NCBI GenBank assembly: GCA_012522285.1 | Contig: JAAYKS010000391.1 | Span: 1-7,425, forward strand | Direction: 5' to 3' | Length of the DNA: 7,425 nucleotides | From: Clostridiaceae bacterium | Lineage (GTDB): Bacteria > Bacillota > Clostridia > Saccharofermentanales > UBA5734 | Shown here: in pieces, positions 6,198-7,425 of the stretch | How positions within the stretch are numbered: position 1 is the first letter of the stretch | How the letters are laid out: each line of letters opens with the position of its first letter | Translations under genes and position numbers: made by a program | Notes under the pieces: model-generated | Database searches by the model: none | The model's input: the letters and a program-made list of their open reading frames with translations, nothing else | Told to the model about the DNA's origin: nothing

Positions 6198-6593
6198 TTA
6201 CCCCTGGATGTTGGATTTGTCCCGTTCCCGGTCGGTGGATGCGTGTTTTACGGGGTTGCGGGCGGCTTTGCGGTCCTGGATCAGCTTCACCACAAACACA
6301 ATGGCTGCAAACACCAGGGCGTAGAAGACGATGGAGATCAGCGTCGTCCACTCGAGCACCGCTCCGTCCGCCGTCGGCAGCGGGATGATCGCCTTGACCG
6401 GTGTGATCAGCATCCCGGAAAACCCGTAGATAACATCGACAAATTCAATTTTGGGGTCTATGTTGATCCACTTGAAGATCAAGCGCAGGATCAGCAGAAC
6501 CTCCACAATCCCAAGCAATACCCAAGGTGCTACGCTGATGCGAAACTCACTCTTTTTCTTTACATTGATTTCAGATGTCGGTATGTCGCTCAT
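6198..6593 (-). CDS. Second YggT-like membrane protein
   Basis: This is a 131-residue protein. ATG 6593 (MSDIPTSE) is preceded by GGGAG (6601-6605) with a 7-nt spacer; an earlier in-frame start at 6653 adds a low-complexity leader that spans a hairpin and is less likely. A charged N-terminus (KKKSEFR) is followed by TM1 at about 20-42 (APWVLLGIVEVLLILRLIF), a loop with NIDPKIEF, IYGFSG and PVKAI (44-70), TM2 at about 78-105, and a basic tail. Aligned by hand without gaps to the protein at 1072-1536 over about 83 residues, about 35 are identical (LGIVE, IYG, EWTTLI/EVTTLI, YAL, DR). The polar N- and C-terminal tails differ. It is a single-gene unit with its own terminator. The function is not established; a membrane-stress role is inferred from the paralogue's operon. 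Confidence 0.87.
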   Translation of the reverse strand: MSDIPTSEINVKKKSEFRISVAPWVLLGIVEVLLILRLIFKWINIDPKIEFVDVIYGFSGMLITPVKAIIPLPTADGAVLEWTTLISIVFYALVFAAIVFVVKLIQDRKAARNPVKHASTDRERDKSNIQG

Positions 6594-6615
6594 ATGCAAG
6601 CTCCCGTCTAGTCCT

Positions 6616-6635
6616 CGTGTCGTTTTCGCGACACG
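6616..6635 (-). promoter_or_regulatory. Hairpin in the 5' leader of the second yggT-like gene
   Basis: CGTGTCG (6616-6622) and CGACACG (6629-6635) form a perfect 7-bp stem with a 6-nt loop, about 10 nt upstream of the GGGAG SD. There is no T-tract on the - strand after it (AGGACTAG), so it is not a terminator. It could modulate translation or mRNA stability, or be an operator. Confidence 0.4.
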
Positions 6636-6673
6636 TGCCGCACCCGGTACCACCCGTGAAAATCGATTTGCAA

Positions 6674-6679
6674 AATATA
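6674..6679 (-). promoter_or_regulatory. Possible -10 box for the second yggT-like gene
   Basis: TATATT on the - strand lies about 80 nt before ATG 6593. The position 17 nt upstream reads CAATCG, a poor -35. The call rests on the -10 alone. Confidence 0.3.
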
Positions 6680-6898
6680 CGGGGGATCCGGCCGGTCGAT
6701 TGGTCGACTCTTACAGTCGAGGCCTTCATCGGTGGGGATAGCCGCATCCTGTTACTCCATTGTACTCCTCTTCGCCCAATGCTGCCCAATACACCGGGTT
6801 CCACCGGCAGACCCCCGCCGCCGCGACAACCCTGGAATGCGTCCATTTGTGTGCGCGAAATGACTCGCATCACTCCCCTTCCACACAAACACCCCTTC

Positions 6899-6904
6899 TA
6901 TAAT
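6899..6904 (+). promoter_or_regulatory. TATAAT -10 box giving a leaderless HD-GYP-like mRNA
   Basis: A perfect TATAAT ends 6 nt before ATG 6911. Transcription usually begins about 7 nt after the -10, which would be at or next to the A of the start codon. No SD is present upstream of this ATG, unlike most other genes in the window. No clear -35 is visible. Confidence 0.55.
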
Positions 6905-6910
6905 GTCCTC

Positions 6911-7425
6911 ATGGAAACCACACGCGTTCGTTTTGTCTTCACCGATCTGCTGCGAACGGTCGCGCCCGCGCTGGACGCCGGCGCGAAGCCGCAGCCCTAT
7001 GTATCCGTTCACCACTCCCTGCGCGTCGCGTATATCGCACTGCGGGTGGCCCGGCTGGTTTTCCTGCCCGAGCGGGAGTCGGCGGATCTGGTCACACTCG
7101 CGTTGTTGCGCGACATCGGGGTCACCCCCGACGCCCCTTACAACACTCCTGCACACTGTCGTCAGGGCGAAAGAGCCTTGCGCACGCTTGCGTGCCCCGC
7201 TTTTCCGGCGGATGTCCTGCGTTGCCATCACGAAAACTACGATGGAACCGGCTTGCTGGGGCTGTACGGCCAGCACATCCCGCTGCCCGCACAGATTCTC
7301 CGTCTGGCGGATGTCGTGTCGACGCGGTTCAACATGGCGGAGGCATACCGCAATGCCGGTCTGCGCCACCGGATCGCCGACGATGTCCGGGACCGCAACG
7401 GGACCGTATACTCACCCGAAACCGC
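6911..7425 (+). CDS. HD-GYP-like domain protein with RD in place of HD (3' partial)
   Basis: The frame is open to the window end (171 full codons), so the C-terminus is missing. The order of motifs follows HD-GYP phosphodiesterases. It begins with HHSLRVAYIALRVA (34-47), then LALLRDIG (63-70) where the family has LLHDIGK. Next come H82 (AHCRQGERAL), RCHHENYDGTG (104-114), a GLLGLYG stretch where GYPxGLxG is expected, IPLPAQILRLADVV (123-136), and a C-terminal RNGTVYSPE resembling the family's G-x-x-F-D/S-P. Thus the metal-ligand His of the HD pair is Arg67 and GYP is GLL; the other histidines and D134 are kept. Canonical HD-GYP proteins hydrolyse cyclic di-GMP using two or three metals; this one may be inactive, bind only, or do something else. 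The start at 6911 is supported by the TATAAT placement; ATG 6860 is an in-frame alternative without SD. No receiver or membrane domain precedes it. Confidence 0.8.
   Translation, partial: METTRVRFVFTDLLRTVAPALDAGAKPQPYVSVHHSLRVAYIALRVARLVFLPERESADLVTLALLRDIGVTPDAPYNTPAHCRQGERALRTLACPAFPADVLRCHHENYDGTGLLGLYGQHIPLPAQILRLADVVSTRFNMAEAYRNAGLRHRIADDVRDRNGTVYSPET

Larger units (their letters stand above)
6594..6910. other. Intergenic region between divergent yggT-like and HD-GYP-like genes
   Basis: These 317 nt carry no credible gene. They contain the leader hairpin at 6616-6635 and a TATATT-like -10 at 6674-6679 toward the yggT-like gene. A small inverted repeat TCGACT-cttac-AGTCGA lies around 6704-6720, and a TATAAT at 6899-6904 points toward the HD-GYP-like gene. 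A short direct repeat GCCCAAT occurs twice near 6776-6790. The frame of the HD-GYP-like gene stays open into this region (in-frame ATG at 6860 and GTG at 6851), but neither start has an SD. Confidence 0.5.

Noticed and set aside
5272..6324. Open frame of 350 codons on the + strand
   Set aside because: It is antisense to the TIM barrel gene and runs through its promoter and the adjacent terminator; no recognisable protein results.
6752..7369. Open frame of 205 codons on the - strand
   Set aside because: It is antisense to the HD-GYP-like gene, which has the family motifs in order; no domain is seen in the antisense translation.

Overview
The window comes from a GC-rich bacterial chromosome. 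Most genes have strong Shine-Dalgarno (SD) sites of the GGAGG type, and some have TATAAT-like -10 boxes. I cannot place the organism to phylum: the families present (KPxIYLYP-type protein, GlsB/YeaQ, CsbD, YggT-like, PAS/GAF NarL-type two-component pair, xylose-isomerase-like TIM barrel, HD-GYP) are spread over Bacillota, Chloroflexota, Armatimonadota, Nitrospirota and others. There are no rRNAs, tRNAs, CRISPR arrays, transposases or phage genes.

Layout. (1) 1-922 (+): 3' part of an uncharacterised protein with a KPNIYLYP motif, followed by a 12-bp perfect hairpin at 988-1016. (2) 1072-2053 (-): a tight operon glsB-like > csbD-like > yggT-like, encoding small envelope and stress-type proteins; the last two genes overlap by 8 nt. 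(3) 2054-2309: a divergent control region with a TATAAT box, a CATGATCATG-centred near-palindrome and a paired ACCGGT motif. (4) 2310-5117 (+): a two-component system. The kinase (PAS-GAF-GAF-HisKA_3-HATPase) is split by a -1 shift at an A7 run (3954-3960); its two reading frames also meet at an ATGA stop/start. The NarL-type response regulator overlaps the kinase end. (5) 5143-6060 (-): sugar-phosphate isomerase/epimerase-like TIM barrel with its own promoter and SD. (6) 6198-6593 (-): a second YggT-like protein, paralogous to the one in the stress operon, with its own terminator. (7) 6594-6910: non-coding stretch with a 5' leader hairpin and promoter-like sites. (8) 6911-window end (+): 5' part of an HD-GYP-like protein whose HD motif reads RD and which appears to be expressed from a leaderless transcript.

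How the parts may fit together (inference): a cytoplasmic PAS/GAF sensor and its response regulator are divergent from a membrane/stress operon and share about 250 bp of control DNA with it. A second copy of the operon's YggT-like protein lies on the other side. The regulator could control the operon. The TIM barrel and the HD-GYP-like gene look like independent transcription units. The points most worth checking are the kinase split, the RD-for-HD substitution with its leaderless start, and the duplicated YggT-like proteins around the signalling pair.
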